A stretch of 16,283 nt of DNA from Lachnospiraceae bacterium. GTDB taxonomy: Bacteria; Bacillota; Clostridia; Lachnospirales; Anaerotignaceae. Location of the stretch: the NCBI GenBank assembly GCA_028695945.1, contig JAQVIB010000014.1, forward strand, positions 1 to 16,283, written 5' to 3'. The position numbers were made by a program, and so were the translations under genes. The notes beneath the pieces were generated by a model. The model saw nothing but the letters and a program-made list of their open reading frames with translations, was not told the DNA's origin and searched no databases. The stretch's first letter is position 1; every line of letters starts with the position of its first letter. This document shows positions 1 through 7,894 of the stretch, piece by piece.

Positions 1-325
1 AAATGGCGAATATGAAGGACTTGGTCTTATTCCAGGAGAAATTGTTAGATTGCCGGATACAGTGAAAATTCCTCAAATTGGCTGGAATTCGCTGGATATT
101 AAAATGAGGAGTCCGCTTTTTGAAGGACTTGGGGATGAGCCATATGTTTACTTTGTTCATTCCTATTATTTAGAAACTACTGCCCCTGTTGTTAGTGCAA
201 CGTGTTTTTACGGAAAAGAGATTCAAGTTGCAGCACAAAAAAACAATATCTTTGCTTTGCAATTTCATCCAGAAAAAAGCGGAGACACAGGGCTTAAAAT
301 ACTTGAAAACTTTGGGAGGCTTTAA
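1..325 (+). CDS. hisH: Imidazole glycerol phosphate synthase glutaminase subunit HisH (5'-truncated)
   Basis: HisH hydrolyses glutamine and channels ammonia to HisF, which makes imidazole glycerol phosphate in histidine synthesis. Only the last 107 codons are in the window; the frame is open from base 2, so the true start lies upstream. The TTG at 50 is internal and not a start. Seen: the class I amidotransferase C-terminal signature FHPEKSG, which supplies the His and Glu of the Cys-His-Glu triad, and an upstream GLGLIPG segment typical of HisH. The catalytic Cys would lie before the window. It is followed after 2 bases by hisA, whose ribosome binding site (GGGAGG) lies inside the end of this gene. 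Order hisH-hisA-hisF-hisI-hisE is the standard bacterial arrangement. Identification is firm. Confidence 0.95.
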   Translation, partial: NGEYEGLGLIPGEIVRLPDTVKIPQIGWNSLDIKMRSPLFEGLGDEPYVYFVHSYYLETTAPVVSATCFYGKEIQVAAQKNNIFALQFHPEKSGDTGLKILENFGRL

Positions 326-327
326 GC

Positions 328-1047
328 ATGCAAATATATCCTGCTATTGATATTAAAAATGGACAGTGTGTACGACTTAAACAAGGCAGATTTGATGATA
401 TGACGGTATACGGCAATGACCCTTTAGGTATTGCTAGAAAATTTGTGGCGGCAGGTGCTACTTATCTGCATGTGGTAGACCTTGATGGTGCAAGAATGGG
501 TGCAGGCTACAATCAAGATGCTATTAAAAAAATAATTGATACTTTTAATGTACCAGTGCAAACAGGCGGCGGAATTAGAACCATGCGCGACATTGAAGAA
601 AGAATTGCAATTGGTGTATCCCGTGTTGTTTTGGGAACAACCGCAGTTAGCAACCCTGAAATTGTGAAGGAGGCAGTGAAAATATACGGTGAAAAAATTG
701 CCGTTGGTATTGATGCTGTTAACGGAAGAGTAGCAATACAAGGTTGGGAAAAGGTGAGTGAGGTTTCCGCAATGGAGCTTTGCAAGCAAATGAAGAATTT
801 TGGTGTTAAAACAATTATTTATACCGACATTACAAAAGACGGAATGATGGTTGGCCCTAACATTGAAAGTACCAAGGAAATTATTGATGCAACAGGTGTA
901 AACATAATTGCCTCGGGTGGAATTTCTGCAATGATGGATATTGAAAAGGCAGACCAAATTGGTTCTCATGGTGTAATTATAGGCAAAGCAATTTATCAAG
1001 GGGCTTTAAACCTTACCGATGTTATTAACCGTTTTGAGAAGAAATAA
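328..1047 (+). CDS. hisA: ProFAR isomerase HisA
   Basis: HisA isomerises the aminoaldose ProFAR to the ketose PRFAR by an Amadori rearrangement, the cytoplasmic step before the HisF/HisH synthase. The 239-residue length fits the family (about 240-245). The protein is a (beta/alpha)8 barrel formed of two half barrels. Seen: the general base Asp8 in PAIDIKNG, the second catalytic Asp129 in GIDAVNG, and the phosphate-binding loops QTGGGIRT (about 78-85) and ASGGIS near residue 195. The start is the ATG with GGGAGG 7 bases upstream, overlapping the end of hisH, so translation is probably coupled. Nothing is truncated or unusual. Confidence 0.97.
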   Translation: MQIYPAIDIKNGQCVRLKQGRFDDMTVYGNDPLGIARKFVAAGATYLHVVDLDGARMGAGYNQDAIKKIIDTFNVPVQTGGGIRTMRDIEERIAIGVSRVVLGTTAVSNPEIVKEAVKIYGEKIAVGIDAVNGRVAIQGWEKVSEVSAMELCKQMKNFGVKTIIYTDITKDGMMVGPNIESTKEIIDATGVNIIASGGISAMMDIEKADQIGSHGVIIGKAIYQGALNLTDVINRFEKK

Positions 1048-1062
1048 ACAGGAGTTGGTATT

Positions 1063-1821
1063 GTGCATACAAAAAGAATTATACCATGCCTTGATGTAAA
1101 TAACGGACGAGTTGTTAAAGGCGTAAATTTTGTAAATTTAAGGGATGCAGGCGACCCTGTTGAAATAGCAGCATTCTACAATGAGTCTATGGCGGACGAA
1201 CTTGTTTTTCTAGATATTACTGCTTCATCTGATGCAAGAAGCATTATGTTAGACGTTGTAAGAAGAACTGCAGAGCAAATTTTTATTCCGCTTACAGTTG
1301 GTGGCGGAATACGAACTATTGAGGATTTTAGAGCAATTTTAAGTGCGGGTGCGGACAAAATTTCTGTTAATTCTGCTGCACTTAAACGCCCAGAACTAAT
1401 TACTGAGGCGGCAGAAAAATTCGGAAGTCAATGCGTTGTAGTTGCTATTGATGCAAAGCGACGTGACGGCGGCGGATTTGACGTTTACCTTAACGGTGGA
1501 CGTGTTAACACAGGGAAAGACGCAGTTGAATGGGCGAAAGAAGTTGAAAAACTTGGTGCAGGTGAAATTTTGCTTACCAGTATGGACTGCGATGGAGTTA
1601 AAAACGGATATGACATTGGGCTTACAAAAGCCATTGCATCTTCTGTACGTATTCCTGTTATTGCCTCGGGTGGTGCAGGGAATATGGAGCATTTTTACGA
1701 TGCACTTACAGAGGGCGAGGCAGATGCAGCACTTGCGGCAAGTCTTTTTCACTTTAGAGAAATGGAAATACGTGATTTAAAAAAATACCTTAGGGAAAAA
1801 GATGTTCCAGTTAGATTATAA
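1063..1821 (+). CDS. hisF: Imidazole glycerol phosphate synthase cyclase subunit HisF
   Basis: HisF uses ammonia delivered by HisH to convert PRFAR to imidazole glycerol phosphate and AICAR, the latter feeding purine synthesis. It is a (beta/alpha)8 barrel, a paralogue of HisA, and 252 residues is the usual length. Seen: N-terminal KRIIPCLDV with catalytic Asp11, second catalytic Asp130 in VAIDAKR, and phosphate loops TVGGGIRT and ASGGAG. The start codon is GTG: it directly precedes the conserved HTKRIIPCLDV start region and has GGAG 8 bases upstream, and no in-frame ATG lies near it. It sits 15 bases after hisA and 11 bases before hisI in the same operon. Confidence 0.97.
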   Translation: MHTKRIIPCLDVNNGRVVKGVNFVNLRDAGDPVEIAAFYNESMADELVFLDITASSDARSIMLDVVRRTAEQIFIPLTVGGGIRTIEDFRAILSAGADKISVNSAALKRPELITEAAEKFGSQCVVVAIDAKRRDGGGFDVYLNGGRVNTGKDAVEWAKEVEKLGAGEILLTSMDCDGVKNGYDIGLTKAIASSVRIPVIASGGAGNMEHFYDALTEGEADAALAASLFHFREMEIRDLKKYLREKDVPVRL

Positions 1822-1832
1822 GGAGTTAGCCT

Positions 1833-2168
1833 ATGAACTTAATTGATGAACTTAAATTTGATGAAAAAGGACTTATTCCTGTAATTGCACAGGATTATGA
1901 AAATGGGCAGGTGCTTATGCTTGCCTATGCAAACCGTGAAGCTGTTGCCCTTACTCTTGAAAAAGGAACGGTGCATTACTACAGCAGAAGCAGGCAGGAA
2001 CTATGGCATAAGGGTGATACGTCTGGGCATTTTCAGATTGTTAAGGAAATTCTTTATGACTGTGATGGAGATACTTTGCTAATAAAAGTTGAACAAAAAG
2101 GTGCGGCATGCCACACTGGCAAAAGGTCTTGTTTTTATAGAAACAGCCTTGGTGAGGAGGTTTTATAA
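1833..2168 (+). CDS. hisI: Phosphoribosyl-AMP cyclohydrolase HisI
   Basis: HisI opens the adenine ring of PR-AMP to give ProFAR, the third step of histidine synthesis, as a Zn- and Mg-dependent enzyme. The 111-residue protein is the stand-alone cyclohydrolase, not the HisI-HisE fusion found in enterobacteria. Seen: the Mg-binding DCDGD stretch (Asp76, Asp78, Asp80), and the zinc cysteines Cys77, Cys93 and Cys100 in the CDGD and CHTGKRSC motifs. The start ATG has GGAG 7 bases upstream, immediately after the hisF stop. Its stop codon overlaps the hisE start by one base (TAATG), which indicates translational coupling with the enzyme that makes its substrate. Confidence 0.96.
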   Translation: MNLIDELKFDEKGLIPVIAQDYENGQVLMLAYANREAVALTLEKGTVHYYSRSRQELWHKGDTSGHFQIVKEILYDCDGDTLLIKVEQKGAACHTGKRSCFYRNSLGEEVL

Positions 2169-2497
2169 TGGAATATTCAGAGGTTTTATATGAATTGTAC
2201 AAAGTCATTTTAGATAGAAAGGCCAATCCTAAAGAGGGCAGCTACACAAACTATTTAATGGACAAGGGTATTGACAAGATACTTAAAAAAGTTGGTGAAG
2301 AGGCAACGGAAACAATTATTGCTGCTAAAAATAACGATAAAACCGAAACCATTTATGAAATATGCGATTTTATGTACCATTTATCTGTATTAATGGAAGA
2401 AATGAACATTACATGGGATGAGGTTTTTTTGGAACTTGCAAAACGTGAATTGAAAGAAAGTAATCTCAAGGTTTTTAACACTAAGGGAGAAATTTAA
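2168..2497 (+). CDS. hisE: Phosphoribosyl-ATP pyrophosphatase HisE
   Basis: HisE hydrolyses PR-ATP to PR-AMP and pyrophosphate, the second step of histidine synthesis, supplying the substrate of HisI. The 109-residue all-helical protein belongs to the MazG-like NTP pyrophosphohydrolase superfamily. Seen: the metal-binding helix pair, with GEEATE (Glu44, Glu45, Glu48) and later YEICDFMYH (Glu64, Asp67, His71). The start overlaps the hisI stop by one base and has AGGAGG 7 bases upstream. This is the last recognisable his gene of the operon, and a short membrane protein follows 18 bases later before the terminator. Confidence 0.95.
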   Translation: MEYSEVLYELYKVILDRKANPKEGSYTNYLMDKGIDKILKKVGEEATETIIAAKNNDKTETIYEICDFMYHLSVLMEEMNITWDEVFLELAKRELKESNLKVFNTKGEI

Positions 2498-2501
2498 TTT
2501 C

Positions 2502-2507
2502 AGGAGG
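2502..2507 (+). promoter_or_regulatory. Ribosome binding site of the 38-residue ORF
   Basis: A perfect AGGAGG lies 8 bases before the ATG at 2516. A consensus site at the right distance is the main argument that this very short ORF is translated. Confidence 0.8.
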
Positions 2508-2515
2508 TTTTGTAA

Positions 2516-2632
2516 ATGCAGGTTTACAGCGGAGCAGACGGAATGATGGCGGCATTTGGCGCATTTGCTTTTGTGGCTATTATTATGGTTGGAATAACTG
2601 TTATTAAGTTTGTGCAAAAGAAAAATAAATAG
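2516..2632 (+). CDS. Small single-span membrane protein (38 residues), function unknown
   Basis: This is a short ORF of 38 codons between hisE and the operon terminator. It starts MQVYSGADGMM, followed by a hydrophobic segment from about residue 11 to 33 (rich in A, F, V, I and G) and a basic tail VQKKNK, so it should be a one-pass membrane protein with its C terminus in the cytoplasm by the positive-inside rule. Evidence for reality is the perfect AGGAGG at correct spacing, the coherent membrane-segment composition, and the position directly before the terminator. I do not recognise a family. Its location makes cotranscription with his genes likely, but no link to histidine metabolism can be read from the sequence. 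Confidence 0.65.
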   Translation: MQVYSGADGMMAAFGAFAFVAIIMVGITVIKFVQKKNK

Positions 2633-2642
2633 TGTAGAAGTG

Positions 2643-2673
2643 GAGTGTGAATTTGGTTTCGCACTCTTTTTTT
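2643..2673 (+). terminator. Intrinsic terminator of the his operon
   Basis: A 9-bp stem GAGTGTGAA / TTCGCACTC (one G-U pair) with the 6-base loop TTTGGT is followed directly by seven T. It begins 11 bases after the stop of the 38-residue ORF and is the only strong terminator between hisE and the next gene. Confidence 0.9.
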
Positions 2674-2718
2674 GTTGTAAATAGAAAAATAACCTCCTAA
2701 AAATGTATACAAAACTAA

Positions 2719-2748
2719 TTGTTAAATATTGGGTAAATATTGTAAAAT
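2719..2748 (+). promoter_or_regulatory. Possible promoter of the 202-residue gene and addA
   Basis: TTGTTA (2719-2724) and TAAAAT (2743-2748) are separated by 18 bases. The match is moderate (4/6 and 5/6). A start of transcription about 7 bases after the -10 box would fall on the AGGAGG at 2755-2760, leaving almost no leader, so the real promoter could be a different one in this AT-rich stretch. Confidence 0.35.
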
Positions 2749-2766
2749 TAGCATAGGAGGTGTGAT

Positions 2767-3375
2767 ATGATTATTTCGGCGTACAACATATATTGTGCAA
2801 AGGACAAGATAATAGAGAAGACAGTGGAAAAGCAGAAGGACGAAATTTTAAGCAAGGTGTATAATCTTGAAAATAGCTTTTATCTTTCTTTTTACGAGCT
2901 TGCGGCAGAATTTACAGTGATTGATGCATATGAGTTTTTTGTGGAACTTGACTGCCACAGCAATTTCTTTTATGACAACATAGACCTTATGGATGAAGAA
3001 AGAGGACGAAGGTTTTTCAAAATTATGGCAATGTACCATACAATAAAAATGCTTAGGAAAAAAAGAGCAGATTTGAGCGAAGAGGATATGTCAAACTGCA
3101 TGTTTAATGTATACAATTTTGATAAGGCAGAAGAAAGATTATTTAAACTTTTATACCTTTGCAATGTGAATTTTGAAAATCAATTTCCTTCACTGTTTGC
3201 CCGTTCCCTTGGGAAATATCTTTTTGGAAAGGAAGTGGAAAATCCTTTTACGTTGGCATTTATTGAAAATTTTTGCTATAATTCATATAACAGCTTTTTA
3301 GGATATTTATCAAAATATATATCCATCAACAGGCGAATAAAAATAGCAGGAACTCAACTTTTTAAGGATGCGTAA
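2767..3375 (+). CDS. Protein of unknown function upstream of addA
   Basis: I do not recognise this 202-residue protein. The composition is that of a soluble, mostly helical protein: charged helices near the N terminus (about 11-30), a central region with many aromatic residues, and a basic C-terminal segment around INRRIKIAG. No signal peptide, membrane span, Walker motif or nuclease motif is visible. It is too short to be AddB (about 1100-1200 residues) and lacks the four-Cys iron-sulphur cluster pattern and the DYK nuclease motif of AddB. The start has a perfect AGGAGG 6 bases upstream. addA begins 23 bases after its stop with no terminator between, so the two are probably cotranscribed; a role linked to AddA is only an inference from position. 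Confidence 0.85.
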   Translation: MIISAYNIYCAKDKIIEKTVEKQKDEILSKVYNLENSFYLSFYELAAEFTVIDAYEFFVELDCHSNFFYDNIDLMDEERGRRFFKIMAMYHTIKMLRKKRADLSEEDMSNCMFNVYNFDKAEERLFKLLYLCNVNFENQFPSLFARSLGKYLFGKEVENPFTLAFIENFCYNSYNSFLGYLSKYISINRRIKIAGTQLFKDA

Positions 3376-3398
3376 AAGGGAGCAAAAGAGGTGCATAT

Positions 3399-6300
3399 AT
3401 GGGCAACAAATGGACAGATGAGCAGTACAGGGCTATAACAGAGAGGAATTCAGATATTTTGGTTGCGGCGGCGGCTGGCAGCGGGAAAACAGCCGTTTTG
3501 GTAGAACGAATTATTGGCATTATTTGTAACAAAGAAAATCCAGTTGATATTGACAGACTTTTAGTGCTTACTTTTACTAAAGCCGCCGCAAGCCAAATGA
3601 GAGAAAGAATTGGTAAAACAATTGGTTCAAAAATTAAGGAAGACCCTGAAAATGAACATTTGAAAAGGCAGATGACACTGCTTAACCGTGCACAAATTAC
3701 AACTATAGATTCTTTTTGCCTTAGGGTAGTAAAAGAAAATTATATGCACATAAACATTGACCCTGCATTTAGAACAGCAGACGAAAAAGAATGTGAACTG
3801 ATTAAAAGCCAGATACTTGAGGAATTATTTGAAGAAAAATATGCATCAGATGATAATGAGGACTTTTTAGGTTTAGTTGAAAGCTTTGGTGAGGACACTG
3901 GAGATGTGAACTTAAAAAGTCTTATTTTAAAAGTATATAACTTTGTGCAAAGTAATCCATTTCCAGAGCAATGGCTAGAGATGGCAGCGGAAAATTTTAA
4001 TATAGACCCAAACACACGTATTGAAGATACACCTTGGGGCTTGTTCATTAAAAAGGATACGTTGTTTATACTTAATCAGCTTAAAGAAAAAACAGAAAAT
4101 GCCATTAGCATTGCTATGGGGTTTGAAGGGCCTGTTAACTATGAACCAGCGTTAAGCTCCGATTTAAGTAGTATAAACTTACTTATAAAATTACTTGAAC
4201 AGGACATGGTAAAATTTAGTAGTGTTCTTATGGGAATGGGTTTTGATACGTTAGGGCGAAAAGGCAAGGACGACAGTGAAGCTCTAGTACAGATGGTTAA
4301 AGACTTGCGTGAACAAGTTAAAAAAGGAATTGCAGACATTCAAAATAGATATTTTTTTGGAAAAGTAGAAAATATGGTTGAGGATGTGGCAAGGTTATAC
4401 CCAACGGCAAAAGCGTTGACGGAAATTGTTAAAGAGTTTGGTGATGAATTTAAGCGTGTAAAGCGGGACAAGCTTTTAGTAGATTACAATGACATGGAGC
4501 ATTACGCTTTGGATATATTGCTTGAAGAGGGAAGTACAATTGAAAATCCAGTTCCAAGTGCTGTTGCACTTAACATGCAGAAGCGTTTTTTTGAGGTGCT
4601 TACAGATGAATATCAGGACAGCAATTTAGTTCAAGAAATGTTACTTTGTTCTATTTCTGGGCATGGCACAGGCAAAAGAAACAGGTTTATGGTTGGAGAT
4701 GTGAAGCAAAGCATTTACCGCTTTAGGCAGGCAGAACCTGGAATTTTTATTGAGAAGTATGATACATACAAAGATAGTGGAGAAGAAGTTAGAATTGACC
4801 TATATAAAAATTTTAGAAGCCGTGAAAACATTTTAGAAGGAATTAATTTTTTATTCTGCCAATTGATGAGTCCAAATCTTGGCGACTTAGTTTATGATGA
4901 CAAAACTGCATTATATGCTGGAGCAAAGTTTCCACCTTTTGAGGAGGAAGAAGGTCAAAAGGCAGTGGAAATTGATATTATAAACCTTAAAGCCGATGAT
5001 GATAATTTTGAAAGCGATGAAGAAGAAGATATGGCGGCGGCAGAGGTTGAAATGGCTTTTGTTGCCAAACGAATTACGGAGCTAATGAACAGCGGTTTTA
5101 AGGTGCTTGGAGAGGACGGAAATTATAGAAATATTAATTACAGAGATATTGTTATATTATTTAGAGCAACAAAAAACTGGGGTAATGCGGCAGCGGAAGC
5201 ACTTGGCAAAGCAGGGATACCCGTATTTGCTCAAACAGAAAGCAAATATTTTGCCAACACCGAAATTTCGGTTATACTTAGCATATTAAAAATTGTGGAT
5301 AACAGTAGGCAGGACATACCGCTAATGGCGGCATTGAAATGCCCTATTTATAAAATAACAGATGATGAACTAGTAAGGATAAAAATTTTTGGCGGTCAGT
5401 GCGAATTTTACGACAATGTGGTGCGTTATGTAGAGAATGAAGATGAAACATCAAAAAAGCTAAGAAAATTCATGAATGATATTGACAGATGGAAGAAAAT
5501 ATGTGCTTTTACACCTGTTAACAGGCTATTGTGGACGATTTACACATTAACGGGATATTTTGATTACATTGGTGTAAAATCAAACGGCAAAATAAGGCAG
5601 GCTAACTTAAGACTTCTTGCTGAAAAAGCTGAAATGCTGGAAAAAAGCAATTTTAAAGGACTGTTTAACTTTATAAGATATATTGAAAAGCTAGAGCAGA
5701 CAAGCAGTGACACATCTGAAGCTACAATTCTTGGTGAAAATGAAGATTTGGTAAGAATTATGACAATACATAAAAGTAAGGGTCTGGAATTTCCTGTTGT
5801 TTTTGTGTGTGGAACGGGAAAGCAATTTAACCAAAATGACCTTAATAAATCTGTACTTATGCACCAACGTCTTGGCTTGGGTATGGAGTATATTGATTAT
5901 GAGAACAGGGTTAAATATAACACCATTTCCAGAACTGTTATGAGGGAAAATATTAAGCGTGAAAATTTATCAGAGGAAATGCGTGTATTATATGTTGCAC
6001 TTACCCGTGCAAAGGAAAAGTTGATACTTACAGGCGGTGTGAAGGACATAGACAAAATGGCAGTGAAGTGGAGTGCTAACTTTAGAAACAAGAACACGCT
6101 TCTTTCTGTTTATGACCTGCAAAAAAGCCTTACTTATATAGATTGGATTGGAGCGGCAATGGTTCGCCACAGGTACGGAGAGGTTATTTTAGATAAAGCA
6201 GGTATTGCATCTATGGATAACGGAAGTGGACTTTATAATCACAAATCTGCTTGGGATGTGAATATAATAAGCCGAAATGAGGCTGTTAGCTGGATTAACC

Positions 6301-7067
6301 AGAACTTTGAGAAAGTGGAAATAGAAGATGAAAACATTGAACAAGTTGAGGTGGACAGCAAGAAATTACAGCAATATCTAACATTCAGTTACGAATATGA
6401 TAACCTTACTAAACTTCCTGCCAACGTATCTGTTTCTGAAATAAAGAGAAATCATATGCCACCAACTGAGGGTGTTGTTGAAAGCCTTCAAATGAAAATT
6501 GACTATAGACGACCAAAGCAGTTTATGGAGGGAAATGTTTTAGATGGTTCACAAAAGGGTACTGCAATACATAATTTTATGGAACACATGGATTTAAGAA
6601 AAGAATATACCTTGGAAGAAATATCGAAAGAAATTGAAAATTTAAAAAATAAAAATCTGCTAACAAAAGAAGATGCAGAGGTAATAAATAAGGAAAAAAT
6701 ATTAAAATTTACTAACTGTGAATTGGGTAAGAGGGTTAGAAACGCAGACAAAATTTACAAAGAGGAATCCTTTGCTATGGAGCTAAATCCTTATGAGATT
6801 TACGGTAAGGATGAGTACAAAGGCGTTAGTGAAGGAATACTGATACACGGTATAATTGACTGCTTTTTTACCGAAGGAGAAAGAGTTATATTATATGACT
6901 ACAAAACAGACTATGTTGCTGATGGAACTGGTCAGGAATTATTAGTAAAATATAAGATACAGCTGGAAATATATAAAAGAGCAATAGAGCGAATTACAGG
7001 CAAAAGGGTTGATGAAACTTTTATTTACTCGTTTTATTTAGATAAGGTAATTGCTGTGGGCAATTAG
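3399..7067 (+). CDS. addA: ATP-dependent helicase/nuclease subunit A (AddA)
   Basis: AddA is the UvrD-like helicase and nuclease subunit of AddAB, which processes double-strand breaks for RecA-dependent repair. The 1222-residue length is normal. Domains in order: SF1A motor with Walker A at 23-31 (AAAAGSGKT, Lys30), motif Ia near 56-70 (LTFTKAAA), Walker B DEYQD at 403-407, the GDVKQSIYRFR motif near 433-443, MTIHKSKGLEF from 788 and motif VI VLYVALTRAKEK near 863-874. A C-terminal RecB-family nuclease follows, with His1058, Asp1154, Asp1167 and Lys1169 (DYKTD), so both activities look intact. The start has GAGGTG 5 bases upstream. AddA normally works with AddB, usually encoded just upstream in Bacillota; here an unknown 202-residue gene occupies that position. 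Confidence 0.96.
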   Translation: MGNKWTDEQYRAITERNSDILVAAAAGSGKTAVLVERIIGIICNKENPVDIDRLLVLTFTKAAASQMRERIGKTIGSKIKEDPENEHLKRQMTLLNRAQITTIDSFCLRVVKENYMHINIDPAFRTADEKECELIKSQILEELFEEKYASDDNEDFLGLVESFGEDTGDVNLKSLILKVYNFVQSNPFPEQWLEMAAENFNIDPNTRIEDTPWGLFIKKDTLFILNQLKEKTENAISIAMGFEGPVNYEPALSSDLSSINLLIKLLEQDMVKFSSVLMGMGFDTLGRKGKDDSEALVQMVKDLREQVKKGIADIQNRYFFGKVENMVEDVARLYPTAKALTEIVKEFGDEFKRVKRDKLLVDYNDMEHYALDILLEEGSTIENPVPSAVALNMQKRFFEVLTDEYQDSNLVQEMLLCSISGHGTGKRNRFMVGDVKQSIYRFRQAEPGIFIEKYDTYKDSGEEVRIDLYKNFRSRENILEGINFLFCQLMSPNLGDLVYDDKTALYAGAKFPPFEEEEGQKAVEIDIINLKADDDNFESDEEEDMAAAEVEMAFVAKRITELMNSGFKVLGEDGNYRNINYRDIVILFRATKNWGNAAAEALGKAGIPVFAQTESKYFANTEISVILSILKIVDNSRQDIPLMAALKCPIYKITDDELVRIKIFGGQCEFYDNVVRYVENEDETSKKLRKFMNDIDRWKKICAFTPVNRLLWTIYTLTGYFDYIGVKSNGKIRQANLRLLAEKAEMLEKSNFKGLFNFIRYIEKLEQTSSDTSEATILGENEDLVRIMTIHKSKGLEFPVVFVCGTGKQFNQNDLNKSVLMHQRLGLGMEYIDYENRVKYNTISRTVMRENIKRENLSEEMRVLYVALTRAKEKLILTGGVKDIDKMAVKWSANFRNKNTLLSVYDLQKSLTYIDWIGAAMVRHRYGEVILDKAGIASMDNGSGLYNHKSAWDVNIISRNEAVSWINQNFEKVEIEDENIEQVEVDSKKLQQYLTFSYEYDNLTKLPANVSVSEIKRNHMPPTEGVVESLQMKIDYRRPKQFMEGNVLDGSQKGTAIHNFMEHMDLRKEYTLEEISKEIENLKNKNLLTKEDAEVINKEKILKFTNCELGKRVRNADKIYKEESFAMELNPYEIYGKDEYKGVSEGILIHGIIDCFFTEGERVILYDYKTDYVADGTGQELLVKYKIQLEIYKRAIERITGKRVDETFIYSFYLDKVIAVGN

Positions 7068-7081
7068 AATTAAAAAATTAG

Positions 7082-7121
7082 CCCTATAAAATCACTGAAA
7101 CTATTGATTTTATAGGGTTTT
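7082..7121. terminator. Bidirectional intrinsic terminator between addA and the lipoprotein gene
   Basis: A perfect 13-bp stem (7082-7094 and 7105-7117, CCCTATAAAATCA and its complement) with a 10-base loop is followed on the + strand by TTTTCCTTTGTTT. On the - strand the stem is followed by a T-rich run (complement of TTAAAAAATTA). It therefore can end addA and the convergent lipoprotein gene. Confidence 0.88.
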
Positions 7122-7168
7122 CCTTTGTTTATACATTGCAGATAAATTTATTAGTAACACGTTAGTAA

Positions 7169-7663
7169 TTAATATACAGGGCCTTCTTCCGTAAGTACAA
7201 TAGAAGAATTTGTGTTAAGCAGTACATTTTCAAATATATGTGTTGTATTGTCGTCAGCATATTCAATTTTTACCTGCCATCCGTTTTTTGGATTAGGTAT
7301 GCTATCTCCTTCAAGTTTAACAGGAATAAGGTAGCCCGTTTGCCAAACATTATTTTCCAAAGTAATTTCCGTCCACTCGTCATCTTCAGTGGCACGTATC
7401 CAAAGTGCCGAAAGATTGTGACCCATGTCATTACCCAGTTCAACTAGTAGGCTTTCTTTTTTTGTAGTTTGTTCTCCAGTTGTATTTTCGGGTTTAGGTG
7501 TTTCTGCCTTACTATCTTTCTCTTCAGTGTTGGTTTGTTTTTCAGTTTCTGTAGAGACCACAGGAGCAGAGGTTTTTTCCTTTTTATTATTGCAGGCTGT
7601 AATTAGCCCCAACGGAAGGCAAACAGCAGTTGCAATTACTACAGTTCTTATATATTTTTTCAT
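7169..7663 (-). CDS. Predicted lipoprotein with a C-terminal beta-rich domain
   Basis: This 164-residue secreted protein begins with a lipoprotein signal: basic MKKYIR, a hydrophobic core and the lipobox LITAC with Cys24 as the acylation site, so it should be anchored on the outer face of the membrane. Residues 25-70 are a Ser/Thr/Glu/Lys-rich flexible spacer. Residues 71-164 form a compact domain with alternating hydrophobic positions, including GNDMGHNLSALWI, DDEWTEI and a final VLLN...SSIVLTEEG; the pattern suggests a beta sandwich of a type seen in many secreted clostridial proteins, which is inference. Its function is unknown. The ATG has AAAGGGGG 7 bases upstream. It is transcribed alone, convergent with addA. 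Confidence 0.88.
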   Translation of the reverse strand: MKKYIRTVVIATAVCLPLGLITACNNKKEKTSAPVVSTETEKQTNTEEKDSKAETPKPENTTGEQTTKKESLLVELGNDMGHNLSALWIRATEDDEWTEITLENNVWQTGYLIPVKLEGDSIPNPKNGWQVKIEYADDNTTHIFENVLLNTNSSIVLTEEGPVY

Positions 7664-7677
7664 ATTATTACCCCCTT

Positions 7678-7699
7678 TTAGGCAAGGTTTATTGCCTAA
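7678..7699. promoter_or_regulatory. 8-bp palindrome at the lipoprotein transcription start
   Basis: TTAGGCAA (7678-7685), spacer GGTTTA, TTGCCTAA (7692-7699) is a perfect inverted repeat. It lies between the predicted -10 box and the ribosome binding site of the - strand lipoprotein gene, and the predicted transcription start (about 7697) falls inside its upstream arm. A DNA operator is thus more likely than an RNA hairpin. Confidence 0.5.
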
Positions 7700-7703
7700 C
7701 TAA

Positions 7704-7732
7704 ATTTTATTATGGTTTACCACAAAAAGCAA
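7704..7732 (-). promoter_or_regulatory. Probable promoter of the lipoprotein gene
   Basis: On the - strand, TTGCTT (7732-7727) and TAAAAT (7709-7704) are separated by 17 bases. The -10 matches 5/6; the -35 is weak. The region from here to 7894 shows no other gene and no convincing terminator for the upstream StiP operon. Confidence 0.5.
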
Positions 7733-7894
7733 TACATTTAAGGAAACTGTAAATTATTACTTTTATGGAGTTTTTTGCAATATTGCATATTATATGTAAA
7801 GAAATTTTAGTGTATTTATAGTAAACGGAGAGTAATGAAGGAAAATATGAATAAAAATATTGGCTAAAAAGGTAGCATGATGACTAAAAAATAT

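Noticed and set aside
424..999. Long open frame on the - strand inside hisA
   Set aside because: It is a shadow of hisA: Asn/Cys/His-rich composition without a ribosome binding site, fully covered by a certain gene.
1822..2497. hisI and hisE as a split (frameshifted) hisIE fusion
   Set aside because: Each has its own start, ribosome binding site and complete domain; separate genes are normal in many bacteria, including Clostridia.
2767..3375. Truncated or remnant addB
   Set aside because: No Walker-like, four-Cys cluster or nuclease motif is visible, and the gene is intact with its own consensus ribosome binding site.
7835..7867. Ten-codon ORF with GGAG upstream on the + strand
   Set aside because: Too short, with no hydrophobic or other coherent composition, in an AT-rich gap with many chance ATG codons.
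7818..7894. Terminator for the StiP operon
   Set aside because: Only 3-4-bp stems with A/T runs are found after 7895 on the - strand; none is strong enough to call.
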